Origin: Oscillatoria sp. HE19RPO | GTDB lineage: Bacteria > Cyanobacteriota > Cyanobacteriia > Cyanobacteriales > Laspinemataceae | Direction: 5' to 3' | Length of the DNA: 32,425 bases | NCBI RefSeq assembly: GCF_024220515.1 | Contig: NZ_JAMXOT010000131.1 | Span: forward strand, 1 to 32,425 | Part shown: in pieces, positions 18,201 through 27,915 of the stretch | Position numbering within the stretch: the first letter of the stretch is position 1 | Layout of the letters: every line of letters begins with the position of its first letter | Translations under genes and position numbers: made by a program | The notes under the pieces: model-generated | Told to the model about the DNA's origin: nothing | Databases searched by the model: none | What the model saw: only the letters and a program-made list of their open reading frames with translations

Positions 18201-19915
18201 TTGACTTCTAGGAGATTGCCTCGGAAGCCCAAATGCATCCGCAGGGACATCACCAGACTTTCCCGCAGGGGGTCAATGGGGGGATTGGTGACTTGAGCAA
18301 ACCGTTGTTTGAAATAGTCGTAAAGCAGGCGAGGTTTTTGGGAGAGAACGGCTAAGGGGATATCATCGCCCATGCAGAAGGTGGGTTCTTTGCCCATTGC
18401 TGCCATTTCTTCGACGATCATTTCCACGTCTTCGCTGGTGTAGCCGAAGGCGGTTTGGGCGGACAGGAGTTGTTCGGGGGTGAGTTGATTGGCGCTTAGG
18501 GGAGTTTGGCGTTGGAGATGTTGGCGATGTTGGGCCAACCATTCGCCGTAGGGATGCTTTTGAGCAATCCGTTCTTTGACTTCCCAGTTTTTGAGGACTT
18601 CGTGGGTGGTGAGGTCTACGACGAGGGTTTGACCGGGACCCAGACGACCTTTTTCGATGATGTCGGCTTCGGGAATATTGACTACACCGGCTTCCGAGGC
18701 GACCATGACTAAGCCACTGTTGGTTATCGCATAGCGGGCGGGGCGTAAGCCATTGCGATCGAGGGTGGCCCCGACTTGTTGTCCATCGCTATAGGCAATC
18801 AGGGCGGGTCCATCCCAAGGTTCTTGGATGCCGCTGTAGTATTCATAGAAATCGACGATAGATTGCCGATTTTTGAGGGCGGGCTGGTTTTGATAGGCTT
18901 CTGGAACCATAATCATCAAGGCTTCGCTGGCGCGAGAACCCGATCGCACCAGCAATTCCATGACGTTATCCAGGTTGGCGGAGTCACTATTTTTCGGATT
19001 AACCAGGGGTTTGAGTTGTTCGATGCGATCGCCCCATAGCGGCGACTGTAAATCCACCTGCCGCGCCATCATCCAGTTGATATTGCCCAAGAGGGTATTA
19101 ATTTCCCCATTGTGTCCCAACAACCGCATCGGTTGAGCTAAGGGCCATCGGGGGAGGGTGTTGGTGCTAAACCGGCGATGATAAACGGCGAAAGCACTGG
19201 TATAGGACTCATCAAGCAGATCCAGGTAAAAGTCCGAGAGCACCGCTGAACGGACCATGCCTTTATAGACAATGGTCCGATTAGAGAAGGAGCAAATATA
19301 GAAATCTTCTCCCCAAATAATCGGGGTTTGGTGGTGGGGACCGGCTGCATCGACTTTCAGGGCGGAACCGATGGCGCGGCGGGTCAAATACAAATGTCGT
19401 TCTAATTCATCCCCGGTTTTATCTGGGCAATAAACAAACATTTGCTCAATATGAGGCTGATTTTCCCGCGCTTGCACCCCCAGGACTTCCGGACGCACGG
19501 GGACTTTGCGCCATCCTAATAGCTCTAAATCATGGCTTTTGAGCGTGTCCTCGACAATTTGACGTGCCGCCTGTTGCAACACCGGGTCCAGGGAGAAAAA
19601 GACCATGCCAACCCCAATGGATTCCAGGGAATAGGAGTTCGGGTTATGATCTTGTAACCAAGGCTGGAAGAGTTGCCAAGGAATTGCTGTCATTACTCCG
19701 GCCCCATCACCCGAATCCCGGTCTGCGGAACAACCGCCGCGATGTTCGAGACAGGTTAAGGCATTCAAAGCCATTGAGACGATTTCCCGATTGGGAACGT
19801 TTTGCGGATTGGCGAGGTAACCGACACCACAGGCGTCTCGTTCTTCAACTAACCAGGGTTGACCCAGGAAACCGAACTCATTGATGGAATTGGATTGAAT
19901 ATTTGGGTTGGGCAT
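15233..19915 (-). CDS. glsF: Ferredoxin-dependent glutamate synthase (Fd-GOGAT; also named gltS/gltB)
   Basis: This enzyme makes two glutamate from glutamine and 2-oxoglutarate using reduced ferredoxin, the second step of GS-GOGAT ammonium assimilation. Cys29 ([10 protein letters not shown]) is the expected N-terminal nucleophile after removal of a 28-residue propeptide. The class II amidotransferase domain spans about 29-430, the central domain about 480-780 and the FMN-binding synthase domain about 830-1210. The C-terminal GXGXG beta-helix is at about 1290-1500. The 3Fe-4S ligands are Cys1170, Cys1176 and Cys1181 ([12 protein letters not shown]). I assign it to the ferredoxin rather than the NAD(P)H type because of the insert around residues 945-970 ([20 protein letters not shown]), which I recall as the ferredoxin loop, and because no gltD small-subunit gene is adjacent. 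At 1560 aa the length is typical. The gene's 3' end lies within a 65-bp tandem repeat. No clear NtcA box was found upstream. Confidence 0.96.
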   Translation of the reverse strand: MPNPNIQSNSINEFGFLGQPWLVEERDACGVGYLANPQNVPNREIVSMALNALTCLEHRGGCSADRDSGDGAGVMTAIPWQLFQPWLQDHNPNSYSLESIGVGMVFFSLDPVLQQAARQIVEDTLKSHDLELLGWRKVPVRPEVLGVQARENQPHIEQMFVYCPDKTGDELERHLYLTRRAIGSALKVDAAGPHHQTPIIWGEDFYICSFSNRTIVYKGMVRSAVLSDFYLDLLDESYTSAFAVYHRRFSTNTLPRWPLAQPMRLLGHNGEINTLLGNINWMMARQVDLQSPLWGDRIEQLKPLVNPKNSDSANLDNVMELLVRSGSRASEALMIMVPEAYQNQPALKNRQSIVDFYEYYSGIQEPWDGPALIAYSDGQQVGATLDRNGLRPARYAITNSGLVMVASEAGVVNIPEADIIEKGRLGPGQTLVVDLTTHEVLKNWEVKERIAQKHPYGEWLAQHRQHLQRQTPLSANQLTPEQLLSAQTAFGYTSEDVEMIVEEMAAMGKEPTFCMGDDIPLAVLSQKPRLLYDYFKQRFAQVTNPPIDPLRESLVMSLRMHLGFRGNLLEVKPELAKQLEIDSPVLNEADLRQIESRSDAVSLSTLFPLTDSPSELAESVQNLCHQAAEAVRNGATLLILSDAPGPNSSTTYIPPLVAVGAVHHALIRAGLRSHASLIVNTAQCWSTHHFACLIGYGASAVCPYLALESVRHWHEDGKTQKLMERGKLPQVTLEQSQENYRHAIEAGLLKILSKMGISLLSSYHGAQIFEAIGIGRELLDLAFVGTASQIGGLSVAELASELRAFHEKAFPQPAGKKLPNEGFVQYRPGGEYHMNSPEMSKALHKAVADMKGSGEGYEHYQLYKQYLAERPPTALRDLLDFKSDRPSISIDEVEPVAEILKRFCTGGMSLGALSREAHEVLAVAMNRIGGKSNSGEGGEDPVRFGVLDNVDDQGKSPSLPHLNGLKNGDTASSAIKQVASGRFGVTPEYLMNAKQIEIKMAQGAKPGEGGQLPGKKVSPYIAMLRKSKAGVPLISPPPHHDIYSIEDLAQLIFDLHQINPKAGVSVKLVSEIGIGTIAAGVAKANADIIQISGHDGGTGASPLSSIKHAGSPWELGLAEVQRVLMGNGLRDRVVLRTDGGLKSGWDVLIAALMGAEEFGFGSIAMIAEGCIMARICHTNNCPVGVATQQEKLRARFTGVPEHVVNFFYFIGEEVRQLLAMLGYRSLQEVIGRGDLLTLRESVQLTKTQGLSLDVITKMLPDTRGDSPAEMLRKRSWLNHGPVHSNGPVLDDDLLADGEITGAIATQSQVSKIFPIVNTDRSVGARLAGEIASRYGNNGFGGQINLTFQGAAGQSFGAFNVSGVTLRLEGEANDYVGKGMTGGTLVVVPPAGATYNPSENAIVGNTCLYGATGGYLFARGQAGQRFAVRNSLGKAVIEGAGDHACEYMTGGVIVVLGQTGRNVGAGMTGGLAYFLDEEGNFDELVNHEIVHVQRVTTPAGEAQLKEMIQMHQEHTGSDKASRILENWTEYLPKFWQVVPPSEADSPEASAEPTVEKVAVKA

Positions 19916-20954
19916 TGCTTTTCGGGTAGATGGTGGATGGGGAATTGTAGAGTTTAGAGTTTAGGTTTTAGCGTTTCTTCCGGTTAAATCTGCGAGCTTT
20001 TCATCATCGAATTCTCTATAAATCAGGGTTCAACAATTTTTAGATGGAAACGAGCCGCAGAAGGGGTAGGCGCGATCGCCCCCGTTGCTGCCCCTTCTGA
20101 CCATCAAGGGTTGGGCTGCATCTGGCGATCGCCTCTCCGTTTTTACCGTGACAAGCAAGTCCCAAACGTAAATAGCTAATCCCTAGCGGGGGCATCTATA
20201 CAAATCAACCTTCTGTCTCATTAATTTTAGAAGGTTTTCAGGCCATTGTTAATTCCGGTCTGACTTGAGCGGTTTTCTTGAGGATGGCCCTAAATCGGTT
20301 TGGAACCCGGGGAGTTTCTCGGTTCCCTCTAATTTAGCGCTCCTTCCCTTCGGTCTTGAGATGCTAAGGGCGTCCCTGTTGAACAGTGATGGACCAGAGC
20401 AGTCCAGATTAGATCCCAGGAGGTTAGGGGTAAGCCAAAGTTATAGGTCTGGATTAAAAATCATATAGAAATAACTTTCATCTGACAATCCCTAGGTTGA
20501 AGATTCAGCAAACCGATGCAGCAACAGTCAGGCGGTGCAGACTCGGATCGTCATGTCTGTCTGTCAGACTGGTGGGATCGTCGGTAAAAATTCAGCCTTG
20601 ATGTGAAATTTAAAGCGCGGATAAAGTCCCTGGAGTTAGAAATAAAGATTTGATATAGATTACCCCTATCTATCTCCCGGACGACTGACAAGGCTTTGCT
20701 GGCTTGTTATGGTGGGATAAAGAGGGTTGGAAGGCCCTGGCTTCGGTAACGGGCTTAAATTCTTTATTTTAATTTGGCTTTCTCGGGGAAATATATCTTT
20801 AAGAAGCAGACTTAAACTCATCCTTAGCCCTACTCAGGTCAGAAAATTTCTCAAGCATCGACTCGATGACCCCAAATTCACCTTCTGGGCGATCGCCTGG
20901 ATAGACTGGATGCGGTTTCCCCGCTCTCAACAAACGATTATGGAGACTGGAACA
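19916..20954. other. Long intergenic region, 1039 bp, no convincing gene
   Basis: This is the divergent gap between the glutamate synthase and the cupin genes. The frames here lack family resemblance, including the upstream extension of the cupin frame from 20727. Visible structure: a 9-bp stem CAGAAGGGG/CCCCTTCTG (20058-20066, 20091-20099) enclosing GGCG-CGAT-CGCC at a HIP1 site, which could be part of the glutamate synthase 5' leader, and a GGAACC/GGTTCC stem at 20302-20326. A small RNA or long leader cannot be excluded, but I see no clear promoter-terminator pair. Confidence 0.5.
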
Positions 20955-21365
20955 ATGGCTAACGCTCAAGAAATTCTTCATCCGGGGGCAACTGCTCCCT
21001 CCTCATCTTCTACGATGGTGGCAGCCACGGAACTGCGCCCTTGGGGTTCGTTCACGGTTTTAGAAGATGCCAATGGATATAAAATCAAGCGGATTGAAGT
21101 CAAACCGGGTCACCGCCTCAGCTTGCAAATGCACCACCATCGCAGCGAACATTGGATCGTGGTTTGTGGAACGGCCCGGGTCGTTTGCGGAGACCAAGAA
21201 TTGATGCTCACCAGCAATCAGTCTACCTATGTCCCGCAATGCACGAATCATCGTCTGGAAAATCCTGGGGTGATTCCTTTGATTTTGATTGAGGTTCAAA
21301 ATGGGGAATATTTGGGTGAAGATGATATCGTCCGATTCCAAGATGACTACGCCCGGGCTAAGTAA
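20955..21365 (+). CDS. Cupin protein, phosphomannose isomerase type II C-terminal domain-like
   Basis: This is a 136-residue single-cupin protein of the MannoseP_isomer type, matching the C-terminal isomerase half of bifunctional mannose-1-phosphate guanylyltransferase/mannose-6-phosphate isomerase. The signature runs from RPWGSF (about 28-33) through YKIKRIEVKPGHRLSLQMHHHRSEHW region residues to GTARV. His-rich HHHRSEHW supplies the metal ligands. It probably interconverts mannose-6-phosphate and fructose-6-phosphate for sugar-nucleotide and exopolysaccharide synthesis. Single-domain versions may have other sugar-phosphate roles. ATG at 20955 is chosen because GGAG (20942-20945) lies 9 nt upstream and the product has the usual size. 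An ATG at 20940 and a longer frame from 20727 are less likely, since the added residues look non-coding. Confidence 0.88.
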   Translation: MANAQEILHPGATAPSSSSTMVAATELRPWGSFTVLEDANGYKIKRIEVKPGHRLSLQMHHHRSEHWIVVCGTARVVCGDQELMLTSNQSTYVPQCTNHRLENPGVIPLILIEVQNGEYLGEDDIVRFQDDYARAK

Positions 21366-21398
21366 TCCTCACCGGGATGGTCAGGGACTCCTTCCTGT

Positions 21399-21500
21399 CA
21401 GGACTTACGCAATTTTTAAATTCTAAATAAATGTAGAGGCGATTCGGGAATCGCCTCTACATTTATTTAGGGCGGATTTTCAAAATCTGTGTAAGTCCTG
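21399..21500. repeat. MITE-like palindromic element, copy 1
   Basis: The ends CAGGACTTACGCA... and ...GTAAGTCCTG form terminal inverted repeats. The centre is a perfect 23-bp palindrome arm pair (21423-21445 and 21448-21470) separated by only two bases. A second copy with the same ends and a closely related centre lies at 28416-28509. There is no coding capacity. It lies between the cupin and IscA-like genes and could fold in RNA as a very stable hairpin, perhaps ending or protecting the cupin transcript. Confidence 0.85.
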
Positions 21501-21675
21501 TTGTTGGGATGGGGTGGGAATGGGGTTAAAATTGCTTATAAATGAGATGCGATCGTCTTTTCCCTTCGTAAAAGGCGATTTTTTGGGGAAATTAGCAGGC
21601 GATCGCCGTAGCATTTGAGTCGCGATCGCGGTAAAATTGCGATCGCCGATCACGACACCCTATGTCCACCCATTC

Positions 21676-22017
21676 ATGATTCAGCTGAGTAAAGCAGCCG
21701 TCACCGAAATTAAACGCATCCAGTCCAAACAGTCCAACCCAAATGTCTGGTTTCGTCTCGGGGTTGAAACGGGGGGTTGTGCTGGGTGGTATTATACGAT
21801 GGCGTTTGACGAACAGTGCAACCCCGATGATCTCATCTGTGAGTGCGATGGCGTTCAAGTGACGGTCGATAGCCGCTTCCTCGACTATCTCAACGGCCTA
21901 ACTTTAGATTACTCGCAGGATTTGATGGGAGGAGGGTTCCGCTTCCATAACCCCAAGGCTGCAAAGACTTGTGGCTGTGGTAATTCCTTCTCGATTGTTG
22001 AGTCCCCCACCCCCTAG
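21676..22017 (+). CDS. Iron-sulfur cluster assembly accessory protein (HesB/IscA/SufA family)
   Basis: This is an A-type Fe-S carrier or scaffold of 113 aa that would pass Fe-S clusters to apoproteins in the cytoplasm. The three ligand cysteines are present at the positions of the E. coli IscA numbering: Cys35 (ETGGCAGWYY), Cys99 and Cys101 (KTCGCGNSF). The start is ATG at 21676, giving the family-typical MIQLSKAAV. An upstream in-frame TTG at 21637 would add 13 residues that overlap HIP1 repeats and look non-coding. No strong ribosome site is visible. Whether it is the SufA or IscA orthologue cannot be decided here, so no symbol is given. It stands just upstream of the str operon promoter. 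A small GCTGA/TCAGC hairpin lies at 22024-22035. Confidence 0.93.
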   Translation: MIQLSKAAVTEIKRIQSKQSNPNVWFRLGVETGGCAGWYYTMAFDEQCNPDDLICECDGVQVTVDSRFLDYLNGLTLDYSQDLMGGGFRFHNPKAAKTCGCGNSFSIVESPTP

Positions 22018-22109
22018 GGACCCGCTGAGGTCAGCCCTTCAATCTGGAGATGGCCCTCAATGGGGATTTTTATCTCCTGCCATTTTCTATTGTTTTTCTG
22101 ACCTAAAAA

Positions 22110-22139
22110 TTGACAGGGGATACTAGGGTAAGATATAAT
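22110..22139 (+). promoter_or_regulatory. Sigma-70-type promoter of the str operon
   Basis: The -35 TTGACA (22110-22115) and -10 TATAAT (22134-22139) are both perfect consensus hexamers with an 18-bp spacer. Transcription should start near 22146, leaving a leader of about 45 nt before rpsL at 22190. Such a strong housekeeping promoter suits a ribosomal protein and elongation factor operon. Confidence 0.9.
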
Positions 22140-22189
22140 TGTAGATTGTTGTCAACTTGATCCTTGAAAACCTGAATACCCCATAACTC

Positions 22190-22564
22190 ATGCCCACAAT
22201 ACAACAACTTATTCGTACCGAACGGCAGAAGATCGAAAAGAAAACCAAATCGCCTGCACTCAAGAGTTGTCCGCAGCGTCGGGGCGTTTGTACGAGAGTT
22301 TATACCACCACACCGAAAAAACCGAACTCAGCCCTTAGAAAAGTAGCCCGGGTTCGCCTGACCTCTGGATTTGAAGTCACCGCCTACATTCCAGGCATTG
22401 GTCATAACCTACAAGAACACTCCGTCGTGATGATCCGAGGCGGCAGGGTCAAGGATTTACCCGGAGTTCGTTACCACATCATCCGTGGGACCTTAGATAC
22501 TGCCGGAGTCAAAGACCGCCGTCAAGGGCGTTCTAAATATGGGGCCAAGCGTCCTAAGGCCTAA
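22190..22564 (+). CDS. rpsL: 30S ribosomal protein S12
   Basis: S12 is a decoding-centre protein of the small subunit. The product is 124 aa and starts [13 protein letters not shown], as in other cyanobacteria. [12 protein letters not shown] contains Lys43, and [13 protein letters not shown] contains Lys88 and Asp89 (the residue that can be methylthiolated in some bacteria). Both streptomycin-associated lysines are wild type, predicting a drug-sensitive ribosome. It is the first gene of the rpsL-rpsG-fusA-tuf-rpsJ operon. There is no clear Shine-Dalgarno sequence, which is common in cyanobacteria. Confidence 0.99.
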   Translation: MPTIQQLIRTERQKIEKKTKSPALKSCPQRRGVCTRVYTTTPKKPNSALRKVARVRLTSGFEVTAYIPGIGHNLQEHSVVMIRGGRVKDLPGVRYHIIRGTLDTAGVKDRRQGRSKYGAKRPKA

Positions 22565-23136
22565 ATAGATATTAAATGAGGCGCGAAGCCTGAATCGGAA
22601 CAGTCAAGGGTTGCGGTGTTCAGTGGAAGGGCGATCGCTGATGTGGGGTATCCAAGGGATTGAATCCAAGGATGAACAAGCTTCCCACGGGATGGAGAGA
22701 GTCCGCACCTTAAGTTGATCGACAAAAAAGATGTACAATCTGATGGCGCTCATCTGGCCAAACGATGGCCTGAAAAACCCCATCGAGTCAATCGATTGTG
22801 TCAGGATGAGCGATCCCGATTAAAGTTTTAGGCAGTTCTCATCGGACTCGGTAGGAAAACTTGAGGGAGCAATCGCCTTGGACGGCTATAAAAATGCGAT
22901 CGCCTGAGCGGATCAAGCATCGGCCAGACCATCAAGCCCGTCCAACCCATCGCGAACCGTCACTTCACCAAGGACTAAGCGGACCTCCGAATACTCCAAA
23001 GAAAGAAAACCGTCTTCCTTCCCACCACCGTGGGAGGATTCAAGCTGAATCGCCTCAGCAACGAATCACAGCTAGTCACGGCTAGTTACAGTTAGTTACA
23101 GTTAGTTACAGTCGTTAGTTTGGGTGAAAAGTTAGT
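22565..23136. other. Unusually long rpsL-rpsG spacer (572 bp) ending in four 10-bp repeats
   Basis: No credible gene lies here. A frame at 22861-23085 is low-complexity and His/Pro/Arg-rich, without family features. Four consecutive 10-bp units cover 23071-23110: GCTAGTCACG, GCTAGTTACA, GTTAGTTACA, GTTAGTTACA. They end 26 bp before the rpsG start. In enterobacteria the S12-S7 spacer is where S7 represses its own operon, so a regulatory leader is possible here, but I cannot identify the S7 fold. Confidence 0.55.
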
Positions 23137-23607
23137 ATGTCTCGTCGCACTGGTAGTCAAAAACGTTCTGTTACTCCCGATCCAGTTTATAACAGCCGCT
23201 TGGTTGGTATGATGGTGCGGCGTGTAATGAAGAGTGGCAAAAAGTCAGTCGCCTTCAACATTGTTTACAACGCCATGAAAACCATCGAAGAAAGAACCGG
23301 CGCAGATGCCCTGGAAGTCTTTGAAAAGGCGGTTAAAAATGTGACTCCCCTGGTGGAAGTCAAAGGCCGACGGGTTGGCGGGGCCACCTATCAAGTCCCG
23401 ATGGAAGTTCGGTCCGATCGCGGTACAGCGTTAGCATTGCGCTGGATCATTCACTTTTCCAGAACCCGCGCGGGTCGCACGATGGCCATGAAATTGGCTA
23501 ACGAATTAATGGATGCCGCCAACGAAACCGGCAATGCAATCCGGAAACGGGAAGAAACCCACCGGATGGCAGAGGCCAATAAAGCGTTCGCCCACTATCG
23601 TTACTAA
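23137..23607 (+). CDS. rpsG: 30S ribosomal protein S7
   Basis: S7 is a primary assembly protein that nucleates the 30S head by binding 16S rRNA, and it contacts the E site. The 156-aa length and the sequence from [10 protein letters not shown] to [13 protein letters not shown] are typical. Conserved stretches include [14 protein letters not shown] and [18 protein letters not shown] at 23137 is unambiguous and gives the standard N-terminus. It is the second gene of the str operon, with long spacers on both sides. Confidence 0.99.
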   Translation: MSRRTGSQKRSVTPDPVYNSRLVGMMVRRVMKSGKKSVAFNIVYNAMKTIEERTGADALEVFEKAVKNVTPLVEVKGRRVGGATYQVPMEVRSDRGTALALRWIIHFSRTRAGRTMAMKLANELMDAANETGNAIRKREETHRMAEANKAFAHYRY

Positions 23608-23843
23608 AATCGGAATCAGACCCATTGCGGAAAAAAAAGGTGTTCTATGTAAACAAATTTTGCAAAAAATATTAAAATGTAACAGGACCGGGGAAAATCC
23701 ACAGGAGTATGCCCGATTTGGGTTAACTTCAAAGACGGTGGATTCCTTCTGTCATGTCGAATTGAGCCTTTTTCTAGCCCCCTAGAGAACTGGCCAAGCA
23801 GAAGTCAAACTCCTTAAAAAAATAACAGCGAGTGACTTCGCAA

Positions 23844-23956
23844 CCCGAGGAGAATTTTAGGTGTTGTCTTCTCGGGAAGGTAAGTCGGTTAAATGACGTT
23901 AGCCTGTTTAAGCAAACGGTGGGTCAAAAAACCCGATTCAACCCTAGACTGACTTA
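23844..23956 (+). promoter_or_regulatory. Foldable leader between rpsG and fusA
   Basis: The 547-bp gap 23608-24154 contains no gene but much potential RNA structure. CCCGAG/CTCGGG (23844-23849, 23871-23876) forms one stem. TAAGTCGGTT (23881-23890) pairs with GACTGACTTA (23947-23956) over 10 bp including two G-T pairs. It encloses GTTT-AAGC-AAAC (23906-23917) and GGGT-CAAAAA-ACCC (23921-23934), giving a three-way-junction-like fold. A further stem CACCA/TGGTG lies at 24033-24048, and an 8-bp TTTTCTAG-type hairpin at 23770-23789. This may be a fusA 5' leader or a processing region. It was found by eye, and no known riboswitch class is recognised. Confidence 0.4.
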
Positions 23957-24142
23957 ACTTTGATGGCGACATTCCAAGCGCGATCGGCAAGGGTCTAGGA
24001 AATAGAAGCAATCAGCGTCTAGACAGTAAAACCACCAAGCGTCTGGTGAAGTAGAATCGAGGATTGTACCGGCGACTTGGAAAAGCACGAACACCCAAGT
24101 GCGTTTAACGCATCATTCAAAGATAATTGCGGCAACACAAAC

Positions 24143-24150
24143 AAGGAGGT
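24143..24150 (+). promoter_or_regulatory. Strong Shine-Dalgarno sequence deciding the fusA start
   Basis: AAGGAGGT is a full anti-16S match 4 nt before GTG at 24155. It rules out the longer in-frame start at 24077, which would add 26 non-conserved residues. It is the strongest ribosome site seen in this window. Confidence 0.93.
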
Positions 24151-24154
24151 AGCT

Positions 24155-26230
24155 GTGGCACGTACTGTCCCGCTTGAGAAAGTGCGAAACATAGGAATCG
24201 CCGCCCACATCGATGCGGGCAAGACCACAACGACGGAGCGGATTCTGTTTTATTCCGGTGTGGTTCACAAAATCGGTGAGGTGCATGATGGCAACACCGT
24301 GACAGACTGGATGGAGCAAGAGCGAGAGCGGGGCATTACCATCACGGCTGCTGCCATCACCACCAGTTGGAAAGACAACCAGATCAACATTATTGACACC
24401 CCCGGTCACGTAGACTTCACCATTGAAGTGGAGCGCTCCATGCGTGTACTCGACGGCGTGATTGCCGTCTTCTGCTCCGTGGGTGGAGTTCAGCCGCAAT
24501 CCGAAACCGTGTGGCGTCAAGCCGATCGCTATAAAGTGCCGCGCATCGCGTTTATTAACAAGATGGACCGCACTGGGGCGAACTTTTACCGAGTTTACGA
24601 GCAGATTCGCGATCGGATGCGGACTAACGCCGTGGCGATCCAACTCCCGATCGGCAACGAAGACCAATTCTCCGGAATTATTGACTTGGTGCGGATGAAG
24701 GCTCGGATCTACACCAATGATATCGGCACCGATATTCAAGAGGGCGAGATTCCTGAAGACATGATCGAACTCGCTCAAAGCTATCGGACCAAGCTGATTG
24801 AAGCCGTGGCCGATACCAGTGATGCCTTAACCGAAAAATACCTCGAAGGTGAAGAATTTACCGAGCAAGAAATTGTCACGGCTTTACGGAAGGGAACCAT
24901 TACGGGTCAGATTGTCCCGACGATGTGCGGTTCAGCATTCAAAAACAAAGGGGTTCAGCTCTTGTTAGATGCTGTGGTAGATTATCTACCGGCTCCCATT
25001 GACGTGCCACCGATTCAAGGAACTCTGCCGAATGGCGAAGAAATCTTCCGGAGTGCCGATGATGATGCCCCCCTCTCGTCATTAGCTTTCAAAATCATGG
25101 CTGACCCCTACGGGCGTCTGACCTTTATTCGGGTCTATTCCGGCGTTCTGGAAAAAGGCAGTTACGTTCTTAACTCCACCAAGGACAAGAAAGAACGGAT
25201 TTCCCGCTTGATTGTCATGAAAGCCGACGAGCGGATTGAAGTGGATGAACTGCGAGCTGGGGACCTGGGTGCCGCTGTCGGTCTGAAAGACACCTTCACC
25301 GGCGATACCATCTGCGCCCCAGATAGTCCGGTGATTCTGGAATCTCTGTACATTCCTGAACCCGTGATCTCTGTGGCAGTCGAACCCAAGACCAAGCAAG
25401 ACATGGAGAAGCTGTCGAAAGCACTGCAATCCTTGTCCCAAGAAGACCCCACATTCCGGGTCAGCATCGATGCTGAAACCAATCAAACCGTGATTGCCGG
25501 GATGGGTGAACTCCACCTCGAAATTCTGGTGGATCGGATGTTGCGAGAGTTTAAAGTAGAAGCCAACGTGGGTGCACCCCAAGTAGCCTACCGAGAAACC
25601 ATTCGCAAAGCCGTCAAAGCCGAAGGCAAATTTATTCGCCAGAGTGGTGGTAAAGGTCAGTACGGCCACGTTGTCATCCAACTTGAACCGGGCGATCCGG
25701 GCACGGGTTTTGAATTTGTCTCGAAAATTGTCGGTGGAACCGTACCCAAAGAGTACATTTCCCCTGCAGAACAAGGGATGAAAGAAGCCTGCGAATCTGG
25801 GATTTTAGCAGGCTACCCCATGATTGACATCAAGGCCACGTTGGTAGATGGTTCCTACCACGATGTTGACTCCTCGGAAATGGCCTTTAAAATTGCTGGC
25901 TCTATGGCAATTAAAGAAGGGGTGATGAAAGCGTCACCCGTTCTGTTAGAGCCTATGATGAAGGTTGAGGTAGAAGTTCCCGAGAATTTCCTCGGGGACG
26001 TAATGGGCGACCTCAATTCCCGCCGGGGCCAAATTGAAGGAATGGGCTCTGAGCAGGGAATTGCCAAGGTGACTGCTAAAGTTCCATTAGCAGCAATGTT
26101 TGGCTATGCCACCGATATCCGGTCTAAAACCCAAGGCCGAGGTATCTTTACGATGGAGTTTAGCCACTATGAAGAGGTGCCTCGCAACGTGGCTGAACCC
26201 ATCATCGCCAAGAGTAAAGGGAACGCATAA
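24155..26230 (+). CDS. fusA: Elongation factor G
   Basis: EF-G is the translocation GTPase of protein synthesis. Beginning at GTG 24155 it has 691 residues and starts [20 protein letters not shown]. The GTPase motifs are AHIDAGKT (G1, 17-24), RGITI (G2), DTPGHVD (G3) and NKMD (G4). Domains II-V follow, including the domain IV-V stretch [10 protein letters not shown] and the late segment [16 protein letters not shown]. This is the canonical fusA of a str operon rather than a diverged paralogue. It is preceded by a 547-bp structured gap and followed by a heptamer-repeat hairpin before tuf. Confidence 0.98.
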   Translation: MARTVPLEKVRNIGIAAHIDAGKTTTTERILFYSGVVHKIGEVHDGNTVTDWMEQERERGITITAAAITTSWKDNQINIIDTPGHVDFTIEVERSMRVLDGVIAVFCSVGGVQPQSETVWRQADRYKVPRIAFINKMDRTGANFYRVYEQIRDRMRTNAVAIQLPIGNEDQFSGIIDLVRMKARIYTNDIGTDIQEGEIPEDMIELAQSYRTKLIEAVADTSDALTEKYLEGEEFTEQEIVTALRKGTITGQIVPTMCGSAFKNKGVQLLLDAVVDYLPAPIDVPPIQGTLPNGEEIFRSADDDAPLSSLAFKIMADPYGRLTFIRVYSGVLEKGSYVLNSTKDKKERISRLIVMKADERIEVDELRAGDLGAAVGLKDTFTGDTICAPDSPVILESLYIPEPVISVAVEPKTKQDMEKLSKALQSLSQEDPTFRVSIDAETNQTVIAGMGELHLEILVDRMLREFKVEANVGAPQVAYRETIRKAVKAEGKFIRQSGGKGQYGHVVIQLEPGDPGTGFEFVSKIVGGTVPKEYISPAEQGMKEACESGILAGYPMIDIKATLVDGSYHDVDSSEMAFKIAGSMAIKEGVMKASPVLLEPMMKVEVEVPENFLGDVMGDLNSRRGQIEGMGSEQGIAKVTAKVPLAAMFGYATDIRSKTQGRGIFTMEFSHYEEVPRNVAEPIIAKSKGNA

Positions 26231-26250
26231 TAGTAGTTCATTGTTGACGG

Positions 26251-26307
26251 TTCATTGTTCATTGCTTTTTCCCAATGAACAATGAACAATGAACAATGGC
26301 CAATGAA
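26251..26307. repeat. Heptamer-repeat hairpin between fusA and tuf
   Basis: TTCATTG units (26251-26264) face CAATGAA units (26273-26293, three perfect copies), then CAATGGC and another CAATGAA ending at 26307. The opposed copies form a perfect 15-bp stem (26250-26264 with 26273-26287) around an 8-nt pyrimidine-rich loop. This is a short tandemly repeated repetitive (STRR) type sequence, known from filamentous cyanobacteria. It ends 26 bp before the tuf start and could stall polymerase or mark an RNA processing site. Confidence 0.85.
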
Positions 26308-26333
26308 CGATTGAGAAAGGAACTAGAGAATAC

Positions 26334-27584
26334 ATGGCACGCGCAAAGTTTGAACGGACTAAACCCCACGTTAACATCGGTACGATCGGTCACGTTGACC
26401 ACGGTAAAACGACCCTGACCGCAGCAATTACCTTGACCCTTGCTGCTCTGGGTCAAGCCAAAGCCAGAAAGTACGATGACATCGATGCTGCTCCCGAAGA
26501 AAAACAACGGGGGATCACGATTAACACCGCTCACGTGGAATACGAAACCACCGATCGTCACTATGCCCACGTTGACTGCCCGGGTCACGCTGACTATGTG
26601 AAAAACATGATCACCGGAGCTGCCCAAATGGATGGCGCTATCCTGGTTGTATCTGCAGCTGATGGCCCCATGCCTCAGACCCGGGAACACATTCTGTTGG
26701 CAAAACAGGTGGGGGTTCCGAATATCGTCGTGTTCTTGAACAAACAAGACCAAGTTGATGACGAAGAACTCCTGGAACTCGTGGAACTTGAAGTGCGTGA
26801 GCTCCTCACTTCCTACGATTTCCCCGGTGATGATATTCCGATTGTCTCCGGTTCGGGTCTGTTGGCCCTGGAAGCTTTGACCAAAACCCCTGCTATCAAG
26901 AAGGGTGAGAATGAGTGGGTTGATAAAATCTACGCCTTGATGGATGAAGTGGATGCTTACATTCCGACTCCGGAACGGGCGATCGATAAGCCTTTCTTAA
27001 TGGCTGTAGAAGACGTCTTCTCGATTACGGGTCGTGGAACTGTTGCCACGGGTCGGATCGAACGCGGTAAAGTCAAAGTTGGCGAAACTGTGGAATTGGT
27101 TGGAATCAAAAACACTCGCAGCACCACGGTGACTGGGGTGGAAATGTTCCAAAAAATCCTCGAAGAAGGTCTGGCTGGAGATAACGTCGGGGTACTGCTC
27201 CGGGGGATCCAAAAGGCAGATATCGAGCGCGGGATGGTGATTGCTAAACCCGGTTCGATTACTCCTCACACTCAGTTCGAGTCTGAAGTGTATATTCTCA
27301 AGAAGGAAGAAGGGGGCCGTCATACGCCGTTCTTTTCCGGCTATCGTCCTCAGTTCTATGTTCGGACGACTGACGTGACCGGAACCATTAAAGCCTTCAC
27401 CTCTGATGAAGGGGACGAAGTGGAAATGGTGATGCCTGGAGACCGGATCAAGATGACGGTTGAGTTGATCAACCCGATCGCCATTGAACAAGGGATGCGC
27501 TTCGCCATCCGTGAAGGCGGACGGACCGTCGGCGCGGGTGTGGTCTCTAAAATCCTCGACCAACCAGCAGCAGCCAAGAAGTAA
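26334..27584 (+). CDS. tuf: Elongation factor Tu
   Basis: EF-Tu is the GTPase that delivers aminoacyl-tRNA to the ribosome. It shows GHVDHGKT (G1, 19-26), RGITIN (effector region), DCPGHADY (G3) and NKQDQVDD (G4). Domains II and III follow, including [13 protein letters not shown] and the C-terminal [14 protein letters not shown]. At 416 aa it is slightly longer than the roughly 400-410 aa usual in cyanobacteria. I see no internal break. AAGGA lies 13 nt before the ATG. It is the fourth gene of the str operon. Confidence 0.98.
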   Translation: MARAKFERTKPHVNIGTIGHVDHGKTTLTAAITLTLAALGQAKARKYDDIDAAPEEKQRGITINTAHVEYETTDRHYAHVDCPGHADYVKNMITGAAQMDGAILVVSAADGPMPQTREHILLAKQVGVPNIVVFLNKQDQVDDEELLELVELEVRELLTSYDFPGDDIPIVSGSGLLALEALTKTPAIKKGENEWVDKIYALMDEVDAYIPTPERAIDKPFLMAVEDVFSITGRGTVATGRIERGKVKVGETVELVGIKNTRSTTVTGVEMFQKILEEGLAGDNVGVLLRGIQKADIERGMVIAKPGSITPHTQFESEVYILKKEEGGRHTPFFSGYRPQFYVRTTDVTGTIKAFTSDEGDEVEMVMPGDRIKMTVELINPIAIEQGMRFAIREGGRTVGAGVVSKILDQPAAAKK

Positions 27585-27636
27585 ACCGGCTGAGGACGCG
27601 ATCGCCTGAAACGGCAGGAGCGTTCTGATTGACGGT

Positions 27637-27678
27637 AGAGCAGAAAAGTCATCCCACCTTAAGGAGCTTTTCTGCTCT
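27637..27678 (+). terminator. Hairpin after tuf, possible partial terminator or attenuator
   Basis: AGAGCAGAAAAG (27637-27648) and CTTTTCTGCTCT (27667-27678) form a perfect 12-bp stem with an 18-nt loop that contains the small palindrome CCTTAAGG. No T-tract follows, so full termination is doubtful. It could adjust the ratio of tuf to rpsJ transcript or be an RNase processing site. Confidence 0.45.
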
Positions 27679-27692
27679 GCTTGTGTCTGTCA

Positions 27693-27881
27693 CTTGTCAT
27701 TTGTCGTTGGTCCCTAGTCATTGGTCCTTAGTCATTGGTCCTTAGTCATTGGTCCTTAGTCATTAGTCATTGGTCATTAGTCATTGGTCCTTAGTCAAAG
27801 GACAAACAACAAATGACAAACAACAAATGACAAACAACAAATGACAAATGACAAATGACAAATGACAAACGACAAATGACC
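27693..27881. repeat. STRR heptamer array, 27 units in register, with an internal inversion
   Basis: The 189 bp are exactly 27 heptamers. Units 1-15 (27693-27797) are mainly TTGGTCC and TTAGTCA in near alternation. Units 16-27 (27798-27881) are mainly AATGACA and AACAACA, i.e. approximately the reverse complement of the first type. The outer ends pair well (GTCATTTGTCGTT at 27696-27708 with AACGACAAATGAC at 27868-27880), so the whole array could fold into one long imperfect hairpin. It fills most of the tuf-rpsJ gap inside an essential operon. Confidence 0.9.
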
Positions 27882-27915
27882 CATTTATTAACCGAACCTA
27901 GACAACTAAAAATCA

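Noticed and set aside
15233-19915. NAD(P)H-dependent GltB instead of the ferredoxin enzyme
   Set aside because: The ferredoxin-loop-like insert around residues 945-970 and the absence of gltD favour the ferredoxin type, although distinguishing them fully needs an alignment.
20265-20468. 67-codon frame in the glutamate synthase-cupin gap
   Set aside because: TTG start without a ribosome site, and no similarity to any family I know.
20727-20954. N-terminal extension of the cupin reading frame (71-76 extra residues)
   Set aside because: The residues have no family resemblance, and a GGAG-preceded ATG at 20955 gives the normal protein size.
22861-23085. 74-codon frame between rpsL and rpsG
   Set aside because: Low-complexity His/Pro/Arg-rich translation with no ATG start (TTG) and no family features; treated as spacer.
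24113-24778. Long minus-strand frames inside fusA, tuf and glutamate synthase (up to about 230 codons)
   Set aside because: They are antisense shadows of highly conserved genes with strong codon bias and have no start signals or family features.
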